NCBI GenBank assembly: GCA_029298735.1
Contig: JANSLP010000020.1
Location: forward strand, 175,900 to 239,899
Source of the DNA: Ophiostoma sp. CBS 140.51
Taxonomy: Eukaryota; Ascomycota; Sordariomycetes; Ophiostomatales; Ophiostomataceae
Length of the DNA: 64,000 nt
Reading direction: 5' to 3'
The notes below the pieces were generated by a model that was not told the DNA's origin, did no database searches, and worked only from the letters and a program-made list of their open reading frames with translations. A program made the translations under genes and the position numbers. How positions within the stretch are numbered: the stretch's first letter is position 1; each line of letters opens with the position of its first letter. Positions 10,853 to 23,376 of this stretch are shown here, piece after piece.

Positions 10853-13800
10853 TTACCAAAAGTCCTCCCAATTTTCTCCTACAACCAAGAAGAAACCAAT
10901 TTTCCAAAAGAAACCAACATTAAACCAGAAATACGTCAAACCTAATTGCCATTGCTCATGTTGAACTACGTCAGGGACGAAAGATCGAGGTTCATCGTGC
11001 TGGCATCACCGTTGATACCAAAGAATTGGAACCTGTAAGGGACAGAGTTAGTAAAATGAGATACGACGTAGAAAGGAACGATAACATAAGAGAAAATTAG
11101 ACGTACCAATCCTCAACGTTGAGCGTTGACGGCACGGGCTGGCCACCGACGGAGCCGGTGCTCCAGCTGTCGCTCGGGCTCTGACCGTCCGGCAGAGTAC
11201 CGTCCATTTTGGTGTTCCACATGCCGTTGCCGTTTGCACCAGCACCGCCCTGCTGCGCCTGCTGTTGGCCATTGTTGCCACCTTGCTGGAAGCCGGGCAT
11301 GCCGGGTGCCAGCATGCTCGGGTTCTGCAAGGGGCTCGTGTTGGCGTTGACATCGCCAGGAGCAACAGGGGTGACGTGTTGGCCAAAGGGGCTCTGCTGA
11401 GGGTGCTGGTTGGGCGGAATGCCGGCGTTGATCATGTTGGGGTCTAGCGTCTGTGTTGTGCCGCCAGGTGACATGGTCGGCGGGAACATGGTCGAAAAAC
11501 CGGTGCCGTCAGGGAACAACTGGTCGGGCTGGAAGTTCTCCCACACAGACTGCGACAGGATCGGCGAGTTGCGTGTCACCAGGTACAAGTCAGGGGGGGT
11601 GCCTGGAACCGAGTAAGATGGGTTGAAGGGGGTGTGCGGGCGTGTCTGTGGACGGGACGCCGTACCACCACCATCACCACCACCAGGAGCATTGGAGGGA
11701 CCATTGCCACCCATGAAGGTGTCGCCGGCCTGTCTTGTGGGTGGCGATGTGATGGATGACGGAGGCGGCATGGCGGCGCCCGTGCCCGGCTCGACTTTAG
11801 CAGTGGTCATGCTCGGCGTCTGGGGTCTCGACCGCTCGTAAGACTCCTGCGGCTGAGGCGTGTTGACGCTGAAGTCAATAGCCATGTCGTCGTACTTGCG
11901 CTTCGAGAAGTCGAACTGTTGTTGTTGTTGTTGTTGTTGTTGTTGCTGTTGCTGCTGTTGAGCGTGCTGCTGGGCCTGTCTCTGGGTTTGGTGCTGAGCG
12001 TGCTGCTGCGCAGCGGCGTGTTGATCCAGTCCCGTAAACGACTGCTGCAACTTGTGATGTCTCTGGCCGGCTGCCCGTCGAAGGCGGTCTTCGTATGTTC
12101 TGTTACCCAAGATGGACTCGAACAGGGCGTAGACCATCTTGCCGACCAGCCACACCTTGGACACCTCCTTGAGGCCGTTCATGCAAATCTGCAGGTTGTC
12201 TTGCGTGACCATTTGAATCGATGGGATGGGCGAACGCATCTGATAGACGTGCATGATTAGGGCGGAGAAGAGACTGTAGACGATAAAGGCGGGGCAGAAC
12301 CGCAGCTGCTCGGAGCTGTTCATGTAGTCGATGATGTGAGAAATGTTGTTGGCGGCCTGGAACGCAATCGTACGTGATGGGTACATGGCCGATTCATCAC
12401 CAAAGCGACTCGAAGAGCCGGGGGGCATGTAGGCCCGGTGCAGGAGACAGAGCGTTGTGTAGTAGGTGGAAAACAGGAGGCCAGACCAGAAGTTACGGCT
12501 CGCAGCGTTCCAGCAAACGATCGGCGGACAGTTCTGCAGCCAGTCGGCAAGTGCCATATCACTGTGGGCAAGGTCCATAGGGCTCTTCTGCCGACCCTTG
12601 GAGGCAACTGAGTACTGCTGGGAGAGCACCAAGCCCATGATCTCACACAGCTTGACATACTGCATGAAGAAGTGAACCTGAAGGGGATCCGGCTTGTATT
12701 CGCTCGGCTGATCAGGTTCGTCCTCGTTGAAGTCGTCTTCGCACAGCATCTCGACATCCGAATCCTCCAGGTTGATGTGCACGGGGCGGCCCAGGGCCAC
12801 GGCAACAGAGCGATCGCGGGTGAAGAGTGTCCACCAGATACGCTTCCACAGGCGCTTGTCGGTTGTGCTCAGCTGCGAGTCTTCGACGCTGCGGTGCATG
12901 CCGGAGCCCTGTGCCACAATGGTGGCGACACGACTCCAGTAGAAGACGTTTTTGGTGACATCTTCCGGACCCTCCCAGTACCAGCCCATCAAGAGCAGCG
13001 ACTGCACGATGGTGACGCGATCGTCTTCATAATTAGCGTCGTAGAGCGCTTTGGCACGCTTATAAAAGGTCAGAGCAGCCGGTGTTGTCGAGCCGTTAGC
13101 GTCCATAAGCTTCGGGTTCTTGCAGACGCGTGAGCCGGCCAGGAGGACGGCCTGAAGCAAGAGGAGCGAGGGTGGGTTGTTAGTGTCGCGGTATTGGCGC
13201 ATGAAACGTGTCCGGTTGATCACGGGAACGATCGGGTGCACCCATTTGAAGTAGGCCTCGATAAGCTCGTCGCACAGGTCGCGAGGAGGGAGCAGGAAGG
13301 CGCCCCGCTGGTGCAGAATTTCTATTTCGACATTGTCCAGTTCGGTGAGGCGTGCGCGCGAACCGCGAACATTTTCGGGCAGCGGGTAGTGGACAACATC
13401 TGTCGACCCAGCCTGGTCGTGCACCAGAAGGGTCAAGTTGGATGACTCGCCAAGATAGGCAACACGACCAGCCTCAGTGATGGGCGCTCTTGTGAACCGG
13501 GGCTTCATAAGGATGTTGACGTATGTGCTCTTATCAGCTTCTTGCTGCTTCGCTTGGAGCTCCGTCACGGCGCTCGACGGGGTGCCCTCTGCAGTGTGGT
13601 AGATGGCCGGCGGACGGAAGTTCCCGACGGTGGTGGTGGTGCTCGGGGTGACTCCGGATGCATTGGATGCATTGGATGCTGCAACACTACTTGCTCGCGG
13701 AGATTTGTCGTCGGAACCGTCGCCTCGTTCGCTGGATGTGTATTAGATGGTGAGTTTCTCAACAATAACGAGGTCCTGTGGTGTTGCACCAAGCCAAAGC

Positions 13801-15050
13801 GATTTATAGACGTACCTGTCTGAGTCCTTCGACGCGGATCTACCCGTCGAAGGGTTCGTTTGGGGAGTTGCCTTCTTGCGTTTCGGCGCTGGGATACGGC
13901 ACTCGATGTTGAACGCCACGCAGTTTGTGCACGGTATTCCGAGACTGGCAGCATCGCATCGAACCTATATGATGACATCGGGTTAGGAGTTGCTCAACAT
14001 TGAGATGCTTCTTGCATCATTTTTTTTTTGGTAGACGGAGGAATGGAACCGGATGAAGGGGGGCAGATGGTGCATCAGTATGACACCTGCAATGCCATCT
14101 GCAGCACCCCTTCAATCCAAGATCGATATGGATCCATAATGTGCCTCGGAAGGGGATTGGATGCGTAGTGTATGGTGTTGGGTGTTTCGTACCTTTCTGG
14201 CATGGCATGTCTGTCACAAGGCATGGTCAGCATCAACTTCTATTCTAGGAAATAGAGAAAAAACGTAATAACGCAAAGCGTGAACGAATTGCATGAGTTA
14301 AACATAATTAGAGTGGGCAAGGGCGATCCCGAGATCCGGGGAAGGAGGGGAGGGGGGAGTTTAGGCGCGTGCTGAGGGAGCAAAAGGGTGGTGGCAGCGA
14401 ATGAGAAGCATCGGAGTTTGAGTGATGAGGCTGAAGGAGGATCACAGTTGGAGATGCCTCCGCTTAGATGACAATTGCGGGAAGGAGGACAAGCTCCAAC
14501 AACTACAAGCCGGCACGCAACGAACCGCAATATAATAGTGTGTGGGATCCGGCATTGGGAGAGGGGGAAGATAAAAATGAAAAGAGTAGGGAAAAAAGAG
14601 AGACGATGATCGGGAAAATACGAACCTCACATGCTCTCGATGCTCGTTGTCTGCGGAAAAAACCGTGTCAGCAATTGGCCATATCTTTTCTGATGCCTTT
14701 GTTTCATCCGGTTTCGAGCCGAACATATCCTCCCTCACTGTGCGCTCGACATCCAAGACTTGCAAATATGACTGGGCCATCGAAGGCATAGTCATAAGGC
14801 GCCTTCGCGCAGCAAAGGCGTCGCCGCCCACCACGGTCGATCGACCTGACTTCTCGAGGTCTTGGGAACGAAGCAAAACAACAGTCTGCTCTTACCTTCT
14901 GAAGCTGAGATGGTTGGCTGCCGACTGGTTCGCCTGCTCTTGTGCCGATTGAGCTCCTTGTTGGCCGGCTGCGTTGAAGGGTGATGCTGGCGCCGGCGCC
15001 TGCTGCTGCTGCTGCGGCTGCACGCCGTCCTCCACGGAATCAATCTCCAT
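10853..15050 (-). CDS. farA: Zn2Cys6 transcription factor, FarA/CTF1 (cutinase factor 1) family
   Basis: Six exons on the minus strand: 15050-14896, 14650-14626 (25 nt), 14210-14193 (18 nt), 13964-13816, 13731-11107 and 11033-10853 (end less certain); about 1050 residues. Splicing rebuilds a complete Zn2Cys6 cluster, with Cys59, 62, 69, 78, 81 and 88 (core ACETCHARKVRCD, then CTNCVAFNIEC), followed by a basic PKRKK linker. The fungal-specific regulatory domain starts near residue 270 (YFKWVHPIVPVINRTRF). A poly-Gln run lies near residues 707-721, and the C-terminal third is rich in Pro, Gly, Asn and Gln. From family knowledge, FarA/CTF1 proteins bind CCTCGG-type sites and switch on fatty-acid oxidation and cutinase genes. 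The last exon encodes FQFFGINGD, which I take as family-like, and then an unusual Trp/Phe-rich tail; reading through that intron would instead stop at 11097 after EDWYV. Family call firm, 3' end tentative. Confidence 0.87.
11917..11960. repeat. Trinucleotide (CAA/CAG) run coding poly-Gln
   Basis: On the + strand this reads as GTT repeated with a few GCT units. On the minus strand it codes the poly-Gln tract of the FarA-like factor. The run is long enough for length variation between strains. The mixed codons at one end suggest it is partly stabilised. Confidence 0.9.
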
Positions 15051-18000
15051 GGTTGTCGTCGCGATCCGATTTCAGTTTGACCCGATTGCTACAAGCTTTG
15101 ACGATGGTGCCTGGGTATATCGTTGGATTAAAGAAGGCTCGTCAAATAAAGTCTCCGGTCGTGGGGTCGAGATGAAAAGAGGGGAAAGAGAGAGCGAAAC
15201 GAAACGCCGATTGTCTCGGACGCCAAGCAAGCCGTCGTCGTACAATGGCCGAGTCTGATCTTTGGGAAATAAAGTTGATCTAAATGGATGTTCGCTGCGG
15301 CCTGTCGTTTGGGTCGTTTGTGCTGTCTGAGCTGGGTACGGCTTGCTTCCGACCGTCGATGTTGGGTTGATTCCGGTGCGTCGCGGACGTTTCGGAGCAA
15401 GGAAACGAGGTAAGTTGTGTATAGTTTGCGCCACGTGCTGCAAACCGGGAAGCCGTCAACGGTGTGCGCTGTACGTCGTAAGGGGAAAAGGCGAAAGGTG
15501 AGACGGATGCTGACACGCAGCGGATGTTGTAAGTGTGTCGAGAAGGGTCCAAAGGGCGGAGAGAGGGCGCGCAAAAAGCAAAGCCAGAATGGCGGACAAG
15601 GACGATCGACGAAGGTCTGTCTGTGTAGGTGCGAGAATGAAAAGGCGTGAATGACGATGGAGGAAAAGGGGAGAGAGAAACTAAAGGAGCACCAGGCGAG
15701 ACAGTCGACCGCTGGAAATGTCTACAATATCAAATATCAAAACAGTGGCGTGGCTGAAAGGCATGAAAAGAAGATTGATGGGAGAAGAGAGGAAAAGAAT
15801 AGAGACGCCGCGCAGTAAGGCGAAGGTCGTGCGTAAGGAGAGAGGAGGAAAAGAACAACTCGCGGCGGGGCTTGCGGGACGGCGAAGAGAGATGAAAAAG
15901 GCCCTTGCTGGTTCGTTGGCTCCTTCCGTTCCTTCTATGTCGCTGTGATGGAAGGAGGGCTGAAGGGTTCGTTCGTTTCTGCCTCGTGGTGGCACAAAGA
16001 GTGTCTTCAACTCGCGACGGGGGAAAGAACGATGCAAGGTAATAAAAAACAGCAAGATTACCCCGAAGGCACGAGGACGGGCAGGTGTGGATATCGCTTG
16101 CTTCTTTTCTTTTCTTCTTTGTGTGTTCTTTTGCCTTCTTCATGCCATGAAATATACATGCACGAAGTATTTTGCACAGTCTATGCGTACCTGCTTTCTT
16201 GTAAATAGGAACAAAGGCACACGAGGACCTACAAGAACCAGGTATTGCTACAGCGGCTAACTTTCAGGGTGGCTCTTTCCGGTTTCTTTGAAATATCCCG
16301 TAATGCGACCAGCCAAGGCAGGCGCGAATGGAAGGAAAGTGGTGGTGATGGAAGGGGGGCGGAAGGTGCAGTCAGGCCAATTGGAAATGGAAGGAGGGGG
16401 AAGCCCAGAGCCCAAGACGGAGGAGGGGCGTTTTAGGTCAGGTAAGTACAGATGACGAGTGTGGGACCTGGGCAGCAGTGTTTTAAACCGGTCTAGTCAT
16501 AGTGCAGTTGTACAGTGGTGCATGTTACTCCGCAGCGGCCGAGAAAAGAGGAATGGCGCAGGATTGAGGGTTAGAACACCGTGGCCGGGAACGGTGGCAA
16601 CCTTGGTTCAAGAAATTTCCATGTGACTGACCCTTTTTGCTCTTAAATACTCCCTCACACTTAAAAGGTCAAATAGGGCAACGACGCGACTGGTTCATGG
16701 CTCGACACAGATCAGCAGGAGCGACACAGATCAGCAGGAGCGACACAGCTTTGTCACCTTCTCCTTCCGCCAGGCACACGGGGCACGGAGGATGCCGTGT
16801 GTCCGGATATGAAGTTATTCTTGTCATCTTCTGTCATTTTCTCAACTGTTGCATTCGTGTCTCTTTTGACGCCGAAGACACGGTCGTTTTTATACTTTTT
16901 GCAGTGGTCATTGCTCTGGTGGCGGGTTTCAGGCCTTGGGCCATCAGGTCCTAGGCGGCGAAAATAACCGTTTCGACCTGCTCTTTCCGCCGTTCGGTCG
17001 CTTCAGCCACTGTGTGTATGCCTCGTTGCCTGAAAGTGTCTATCGTACCTGCCTTTAAGAGAAGCTCAACTCGTATTGCTCAGTCTGGTCTGAGAAGGAA
17101 GGCACAACCTTCTTATATTGCTTGGTTGTTAACGTGGTTAAGCGAACCGACGTAACTACACTTTGTAGTCCTCGAATCGTATTTCACAGTTCTCATCGAC
17201 TGATGACTGAAAAGGACCAATGTGCGCGGCCTGGTTGTCGGAAGTACTGCCAAAAAGATCTCGAAAATGGCTGCATTGGGGACAGAAGGGGCATACTCGC
17301 CGGGCGATGTCATGCACCCCAGTTCCATCACACCCAAAAGTGAACATACTGTTTGCCTGCCGCACATATTATGATATTACGAAAGACAAGGTCGTATTGT
17401 CCATTCCCGATTCCATTTCCAGAGTCCCCATTGTCCCCATTTGCAGTTGCAGTTGCATCCCGCCGCGCTCTTTTTGAGTGTGTTCGAGAAATAAAAACCT
17501 CACAGGGCTCAATGGGGCTCAAGGCTCAAAAGCTTCAGTCGAGGCTCAAATTGGTGTGGGATTGCGATGCGTCGACAAGGCTCTTCATCGAAGAATTTTT
17601 TGCCAATCGACACCAGCCTCTGCGTCTACTATCAGTCTATCAAACTTCGATTGTCCCCGTGTTAGTGGCTGCTTTTGGCTGGAAAAAGACAGGGATCGGC
17701 CCATCGGCGAGCGGAATAGTCGGGACTTGCAAGTCATGGATTAGTTTCTTATTGTTAAACTCCCTATGACCCCGTCCACTTTGACGTTGGAACACCGCAC
17801 CGCGTTTATATTGTCCAATATCTCAACAGCTTCTAGTACGGGCATAAACGCGGAGGTTGAGGTTTCTCCACCGTAGCCGTCCCAATTCAAAGCTGTCCGG
17901 TCGGTTCATCGGCGGTCTGGGCTTCAAATGTAGAAGCCAACTTGGAGAGAACAAAAGAGGACACGGCTTTCCTCACCGCGCACGTTTTCTTTTTCGGAAA

Positions 18001-18818
18001 ATATTTGCCACTAATCGTTGCTGATCCCTCGTTTTGGTCTTGAGTCTTTTCAGTTGTTGAGTTATTTTGTGCCACACCAAAACGTCAAACTTTGAAATGT
18101 GTCCGAGGCAAAACGTGGAGTTTGCGAAGGGGGTGAATTCTTTATTGGAGGTCTGCAGCAAGATGCTCCGCGCAGTATCTTCTTTTTCTTCCCCTCCCCT
18201 ACAAACTTGGAAGAAAAGGGTCCACCTTGTTTAAAAGGAGAGGCTCTGTACGGCGAACGAGGGAGAACGGAATTGGCGAGAACGAGAACGAGCGGGTCAC
18301 AATAAAAAATTGAGTAGCTATGTGCTATGTACGGGCCGGCCGGTCCAAGAGTTGCACAAATGCCGTCCGTGTCCGACCCACCTCCATCGACGGCCATAAC
18401 ATAAGTGCCGATGCCTTTACGACCCCACGAGTAGTGTTCCTGGCTCTGGCGTCTGGCTGGAGCTGCTTGTTTTTCTTCGTGATCTTATTTGCTGGCAATT
18501 CTCGGTAGAACGACGGAGCCTTGTTAGCCTCCCCTCTCGCTTCGGTGTAGACGTAGAGGTGCAGATGTGTAGATGAGTGTAATTTTGTGTGTATATATGC
18601 AATTTTCGCTGAGAGGAGTCTCCTTTGTAGTATTTATCCGCTCCCTCCAGCCCTGATCTATGTTTAAAAACGGCAACGCAGGCCACCCAAAAAAAAAAAG
18701 CAAAATAGCATGAGAGTAGTACAGATCGCGTTCCCCACGGTCATCGAGATAGCTTCTCCCCCCTCTTGCCCCCTCCTATCCCCCTCACTCCCCTCACTTC
18801 CTTCAATCTCGCCTAACA
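15051..18818. other. 3.8-kb spacer upstream of the FarA-like gene
   Basis: About 15150-15950 is strongly purine-rich on the + strand, that is C/T-rich on the strand of the FarA-like gene, as expected for its leader and promoter. A 19-bp tandem repeat lies at 16703-16748. A poly-A run sits near 18690. Remaining frames (below 150 codons) show no codon bias or known motif. I see no gene. Confidence 0.5.
16703..16748. repeat. 19-bp tandem repeat, about 2.4 copies
   Basis: The unit CGACACAGATCAGCAGGAG occurs twice head to tail and is followed by the first 8 bases of a third copy (CGACACAG). Copies are identical, so the duplication is recent or under selection. It lies in non-coding DNA. Confidence 0.9.
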
Positions 18819-19904
18819 TCAGTTGGTCTTGTCCTTGGGATTTGATGGTGGTGCTGGTGGCTCGGCCCGCTGTTCTGACGGTGATGGAGGCTGCTTCTTC
18901 ACCGGTTGTTGAGCCTGTTGCAGCTGTTGTGCCTTTTGTGACTGATACGCCGGCTGTTCTTCTGGTGCCTCGGTCGTCTCCACCTTTGTAGCTGCCTCCG
19001 CTTCTTTCTGGTCCTTGTTCTTCTCCGCGCTCTCCTTTTCCAGGGCAGTCTCGACCTGCCAGATGGCCCGCTCCAGCTCGAGCTCTAGGGCCGGCGCGTC
19101 GAACGCGTCTGCAATGGCTTTGCTGCCGCTCGGGTTGGACAGGAGCAGCCGTTCCGGCTCTTCTTGACCCGAGGATCCTGAATGCCCCTCCTCTTTGCTG
19201 CCCACCGCGTGTATTTGAGTGGTGGCATCCTTTGTCTCACCCAGCACAGTCTTCTCCTTGGCGTAGATGGCATCGAGAACCGGTGACGACGTGTAGACGA
19301 GGCTCTTGTTCTCCAGCAGGTACTGAATGTGCTTGCCACCCGAAAGCGCCCGCCAGTGCGACCATGCGCGGTAGGCCAGGTAGAAGAAGGGAATGTTGGG
19401 GATCACGGGAACCAGGCCGAACGGCGCCGAGATGGGCATGCCGACAAAGCACCAAATCAGGCGCTTGCGGTGCAGGGCCTCACGCTCCGTGCCCAGTCGG
19501 GTCAGTAGAGCCTCGACGGATCTAGACGGGATCCTCGACGACGGGTAGACGACCTCGACCGGTTTTGATTCCGACACCTTGACGTCGGCGGCCACTTTTT
19601 CTCCGTCCTTTTTCTCTTCCGCGGCCTGAGCAGCCGCTTCTTCGACCCGCTTCCGTGCCGACAGCGGGGGCACCGATTTCAAGCCCCACTCCTCGAATGC
19701 GATGCGCCGCAGACCGGCGTTGCCGTAGGAAACGATGCGGTGCTGGATGCTGCCCGCGGGCTTCTTCTCCCAGTCGGACCACATCTTGGCGGCGCGGTTC
19801 TGGGCCTTGTCCATAAGAGACGTCTGGTGGGGGAGCGGCTCGGTTAGGCGCTCGCAGTAGAGCAGCGTGCGCCGCGTGGAGATGGGAATGAGGAAGAGGC
19901 GCAT
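18819..19904 (-). CDS. Mitochondrial K+/H+ exchange-type protein (Mit_KHE1 family)
   Basis: Single-exon frame of 361 residues. The start at 19904 is chosen because MRLFLIPISTRRTLLYCERL is the characteristic N-terminus of this family; an upstream in-frame ATG at 20012 would add 36 residues without family character. A region at about residues 165-205 (LIWCFVGMPISAPFGLVPVIPN, continuing FFYLAYRAW) is hydrophobic and likely membrane-inserted. The C-terminal 100 residues are Gln/Pro/Glu/Lys-rich and probably disordered. From family knowledge, yeast relatives sit in mitochondria and affect K+/H+ exchange and organelle volume; whether they are the transporter or a regulator is debated. The gene is divergent from the Srf1-like gene, 1.9 kb away. 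Confidence 0.82.
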   Translation of the reverse strand: MRLFLIPISTRRTLLYCERLTEPLPHQTSLMDKAQNRAAKMWSDWEKKPAGSIQHRIVSYGNAGLRRIAFEEWGLKSVPPLSARKRVEEAAAQAAEEKKDGEKVAADVKVSESKPVEVVYPSSRIPSRSVEALLTRLGTEREALHRKRLIWCFVGMPISAPFGLVPVIPNIPFFYLAYRAWSHWRALSGGKHIQYLLENKSLVYTSSPVLDAIYAKEKTVLGETKDATTQIHAVGSKEEGHSGSSGQEEPERLLLSNPSGSKAIADAFDAPALELELERAIWQVETALEKESAEKNKDQKEAEAATKVETTEAPEEQPAYQSQKAQQLQQAQQPVKKQPPSPSEQRAEPPAPPSNPKDKTN

Positions 19905-21786
19905 TGTGGCGGCGTCGTCCGGGGTATCGCATGCATGCGTTCGGGTCGGCGGCCAAGATGGATTTGCGTACGAGGGGGTCTGTGTCGAGTGGATTGGCCA
20001 AGTCTTTGCCAATGTTTCAATGCCACTAATTGTGTATTGAGTAGCTGGGATTGTCAGATTGCCGAATTGTCGATGCTGCTTGTTTGTTCGTCACCTCGAT
20101 TTCGATAACGGTGGCCCAATCAAGTTCAAACGGACCCCAAATGATACCGTTTTGCTCGGTGCCGTCGTAGGAAGGAGGGTGAAAGATTTGTCGAGGGGTG
20201 GTGCTCAGAGTTTGAACTTTTTTTGGTCTTTCGTCTTCACGATCAGCTCATTCTTGTTCCGTCTTGAGCTTCGCGATGTTTTCTCTTTATTCTCTGGGCT
20301 TGAAATGTCGTTGCTTGTTCTCCTGTTGCTCGCTGAAATTTTCTCACAAACGAATGTATATAAAAAAGCTGAAGCTTGGTTTGGGAATAAAGTTGGCCTG
20401 ACCTGTCCGGCTCTGTCTTGCCAGCACATGCCACTACCCGTCTGGCCGCGACCGCGTTCTAGGTGCAAAGCATGACGACATGTTGGCGAACAGCGGCCTG
20501 TGAATGGTCCATTTTGGGGGCAGGTATCCTCCTCCCCTCTGTGATGTTAAGTCCGACCAGGCTTCTGGATTTCCAGCTGAACTTGGGCCTGCCCTGATGT
20601 GTCGATTTAGCTTGTCGGCGCACTAGTCAGCACCATTCCATCAGCACTTTTCTATGTGTCTCTTCTTGTTTTGGCTGCTTTCGTACAAGATGTTCGTTGA
20701 TGGTCGTTGCACCCAAACAACCAACATGTAAGCATGGACGGGCCGTTTTATTGTGGAGTCCGGTACCTGTAGATTTCATCTGATATGGGCGTAATTGTGA
20801 GATCGTATCTTGCGATCGATTTGTCTGATTTTGGACATTTTATGCCTCCACTGACCTCACTGCTCCAAAGCTTAATTGATACGCTGTTCCAGGCTTGCAG
20901 TTAAGGCTACGTACACACTGGACTTGGAGGTTACTGTTGCACTCGCTCTTTCCCCGCCAACAGCTGCAATTGAGATCCGTCCATCCGGCCAGTTACAGCA
21001 TCGAACAATGAATTTGTATCGCAAGTTTGGTAGGGCAGACAAAACAGTGCCGACAGTCGTGCCTTCCCTCACTCATTCGCAGCAGTTCGTGAGCATGGCG
21101 CACCATTACACAAGCCCAGCTGCGTGGCGCTAGAGTCGGGCAGTCCACACTTTGAGCTTGCTTGCTGCTTCAACTCCCTGTGCGACGGCGCTTGGCCAGG
21201 TGACGAAGTCCCGCCCGCTAGACAGAAAATAAAAATATATCATGACGAGGCCAGGCGCCAGCTGTGAAAATGCAAGTGAAAAAAAAAGAAAGAGCCCCAA
21301 AAAGGCAGTTTTTGCTTGGCCTGCAGATACCCAGCCTCGGAAGGCTAGGCTTTTGACACTCTCCTCCCTCCTCCCTTTTCTCTTTTCCTTCTTCCTTTTG
21401 TCTTTTTTCTTTTCCCCTGATTCACCTTTGTACACACTATCGTGCATACGATCTTGTGCCGTCTGCACGTCGCTCTGCAACACACCGAACCGCTGCCAAG
21501 CTTTTAATTGTCCTTTGCTGTCCGCTGACGTCGTTTGTTTACGAAGAGGACGTGCGCCCTGCCTCTCTTTCTCAGCTCTCTGACCCAAAGCCCCGGCTAA
21601 CCCGAGACGAGCCGCCAACCACCAACTTTCCACCAAAACCTCCATCGCTACGCATCACCACTGCCATCTTTCTCACACTTTTATCGACAATCACCGGCCG
21701 ATCGATCTGTCAGATATCGACATTTTAGCTTTTGGCTTTTCGTGTTCCTGGCATCTCGGCCTGCCGATCGACTCGTCCGTCTTCCA
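19905..21786. other. Divergent promoter region
   Basis: Shared upstream region of the mitochondrial exchange gene (-) and the Srf1-like gene (+). About 21350-21720 is C/T-rich on +, consistent with the leader of the rightward gene. No gene is seen. Confidence 0.5.
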
Positions 21787-23376
21787 ATGGCTCCAGGGAC
21801 TGTCAGGACTGTTCCCCGTAAGTTTATCGAAGGATCCTTGCCGGCAGATGTTTCGACCAATGCGCCCGCGCAAAAAGAAGAACGTTTTGACGAATGCTGA
21901 CACCTTCGTTTTCGTCGTTTAGCATGGGTCATCAAACGGCCACCCCAATCTCTCCATCCTCAACACAACCACGCGCCTTCCGATCCACGACAACGACGCA
22001 GCGGCGGCCCATCGAGGGCATATGTCGACGGCGACGATGACGACGACCAACACAGTGACGCTGATGTCGTGATGAGCGGAGCCGCCGCGAGCGGCAACCC
22101 CCGAGCAGTGGATGGCGCGGCAGACACAGCAGACACGGCAGGCAAGGGAACACACGGCAAAGAGGAGAGCCCGGACCGGGGCATTGGGCACCGTCTGTCC
22201 CACCTGTTCCAGAGCAAAGAGGGCCGTAAATGGGACCATCTTCGCTCTGCAGAACCGGTGATTGTGCCCCAGTTCCACGTGGTCAATGGCCCATCAACAT
22301 ACACCCACGACGATGAGGCACACGGGCCGCTATACGAGGAACCGAGACCTTCAAGAATGAAACGGACACACAGCGACGGGACACTCGAAGTGGCAAGGGG
22401 AGAAGCAGAAGCGGATGCTATTGCGGCTGAGACCGCAGCCATGTCCCCGCCCACAGCATTAGAAGCAAGAGCCATGGCGGCGGCAGCAATAGCAGCAACC
22501 TCAGCGCCTGTCTCAGCCGCAACGACAGCTTCGGCTACGGCCTCGGGCGTGTCGCCGCGCAATATTCCTGCACCCCAGCGGCGGCAGCAGCCGTCGTCTT
22601 CAGCAAGGACCCAGCACTCATGGTGGTACAACCCAGAAACACAATGGCGCGGCTTCATCGAGTCGTCGCGCTACCCCCACTCGCCAAATGAGAAGTCAGA
22701 AATCATTAATGACGAGGAGATGGCGCGTCTCAACCCCGATTTCGGCTACAACTTCCATCTGCGTCCCAAAGTTGGCGGCGGCGACGGCGGTGGCGGTGTC
22801 GGCCACTTCCACCACAGCCATCACCGTTCCAAGTACTCGGACAAGGCCTTTTACGTGCGCATCTGGAACACTTTGTTGCATCACCCTCTGGGCCCTCTTG
22901 CGTGCCGTCTCGTGGTCTTGTCCACGTCTCTGATCGCCCTGATTATCGCCGTCACCATCTTTAAGCGCGAGAAGCTTGGCCATTTGTTGGGTACTGGCGA
23001 CCGGTCGAGCAACAATTTCAACGACGTATGGCTGGCCGACATGCAGCAAGAGCGAAACCAGATCATTGTTGCGATTGTCGTCGACGTTGTAGCCGTCCCA
23101 TACATTGGGTACAATATTGTTGACGATTATACGGGCAAACCACTGGGCTTGCGACCAGTGCAGGCACGTATCCGACTCATTCTCACCGACCTGTTCTTCA
23201 TCATCTTCAAGTCGGCGAGTACAGCATTGGGGTTCGAGGCCATGGTCTTTTTTAACACCGAGTCCAGCCAGGGTCTGCTCAGGGCACTAGGCGCATTCGA
23301 GCTGATTGGACTGGTCTCATGGGCCATGACTCTCACAATTAACATCTTCCGCGAGATTGAGAGGCTTGGTGGATAA
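21787..23376 (+). CDS. Multi-pass membrane protein resembling phospholipase D regulator Srf1
   Basis: Two exons, 21787-21817 and 21923-23376, giving 494 residues. The first exon codes MAPGTVRTVP and is joined by a GTAAG...TTTAG intron. The N-terminal 290 residues are low complexity (Asp-, Ala- and Ser-rich). The conserved part starts near SWWYNPETQWRGFIESSRYP and has four likely transmembrane helices: LACRLVVLSTSLIALIIAV, NQIIVAIVVDVVAVPYIGY, a segment at LILTDLFFIIFKSA, and LGAFELIGLVSWAMTLTI. It ends in NIFREIERLGG. The layout fits the fungal Srf1 family, which in yeast associates with and regulates phospholipase D Spo14; this assignment is from memory of the family and is moderate. The C-terminal half is plainly a membrane domain whatever the name. 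Confidence 0.62.

Noticed and set aside
19904..20012. Longer N-terminus for the mitochondrial exchange protein from the ATG at 20012
   Set aside because: The extra 36 residues lack family character, while MRLFLIPISTRR is the conserved start.
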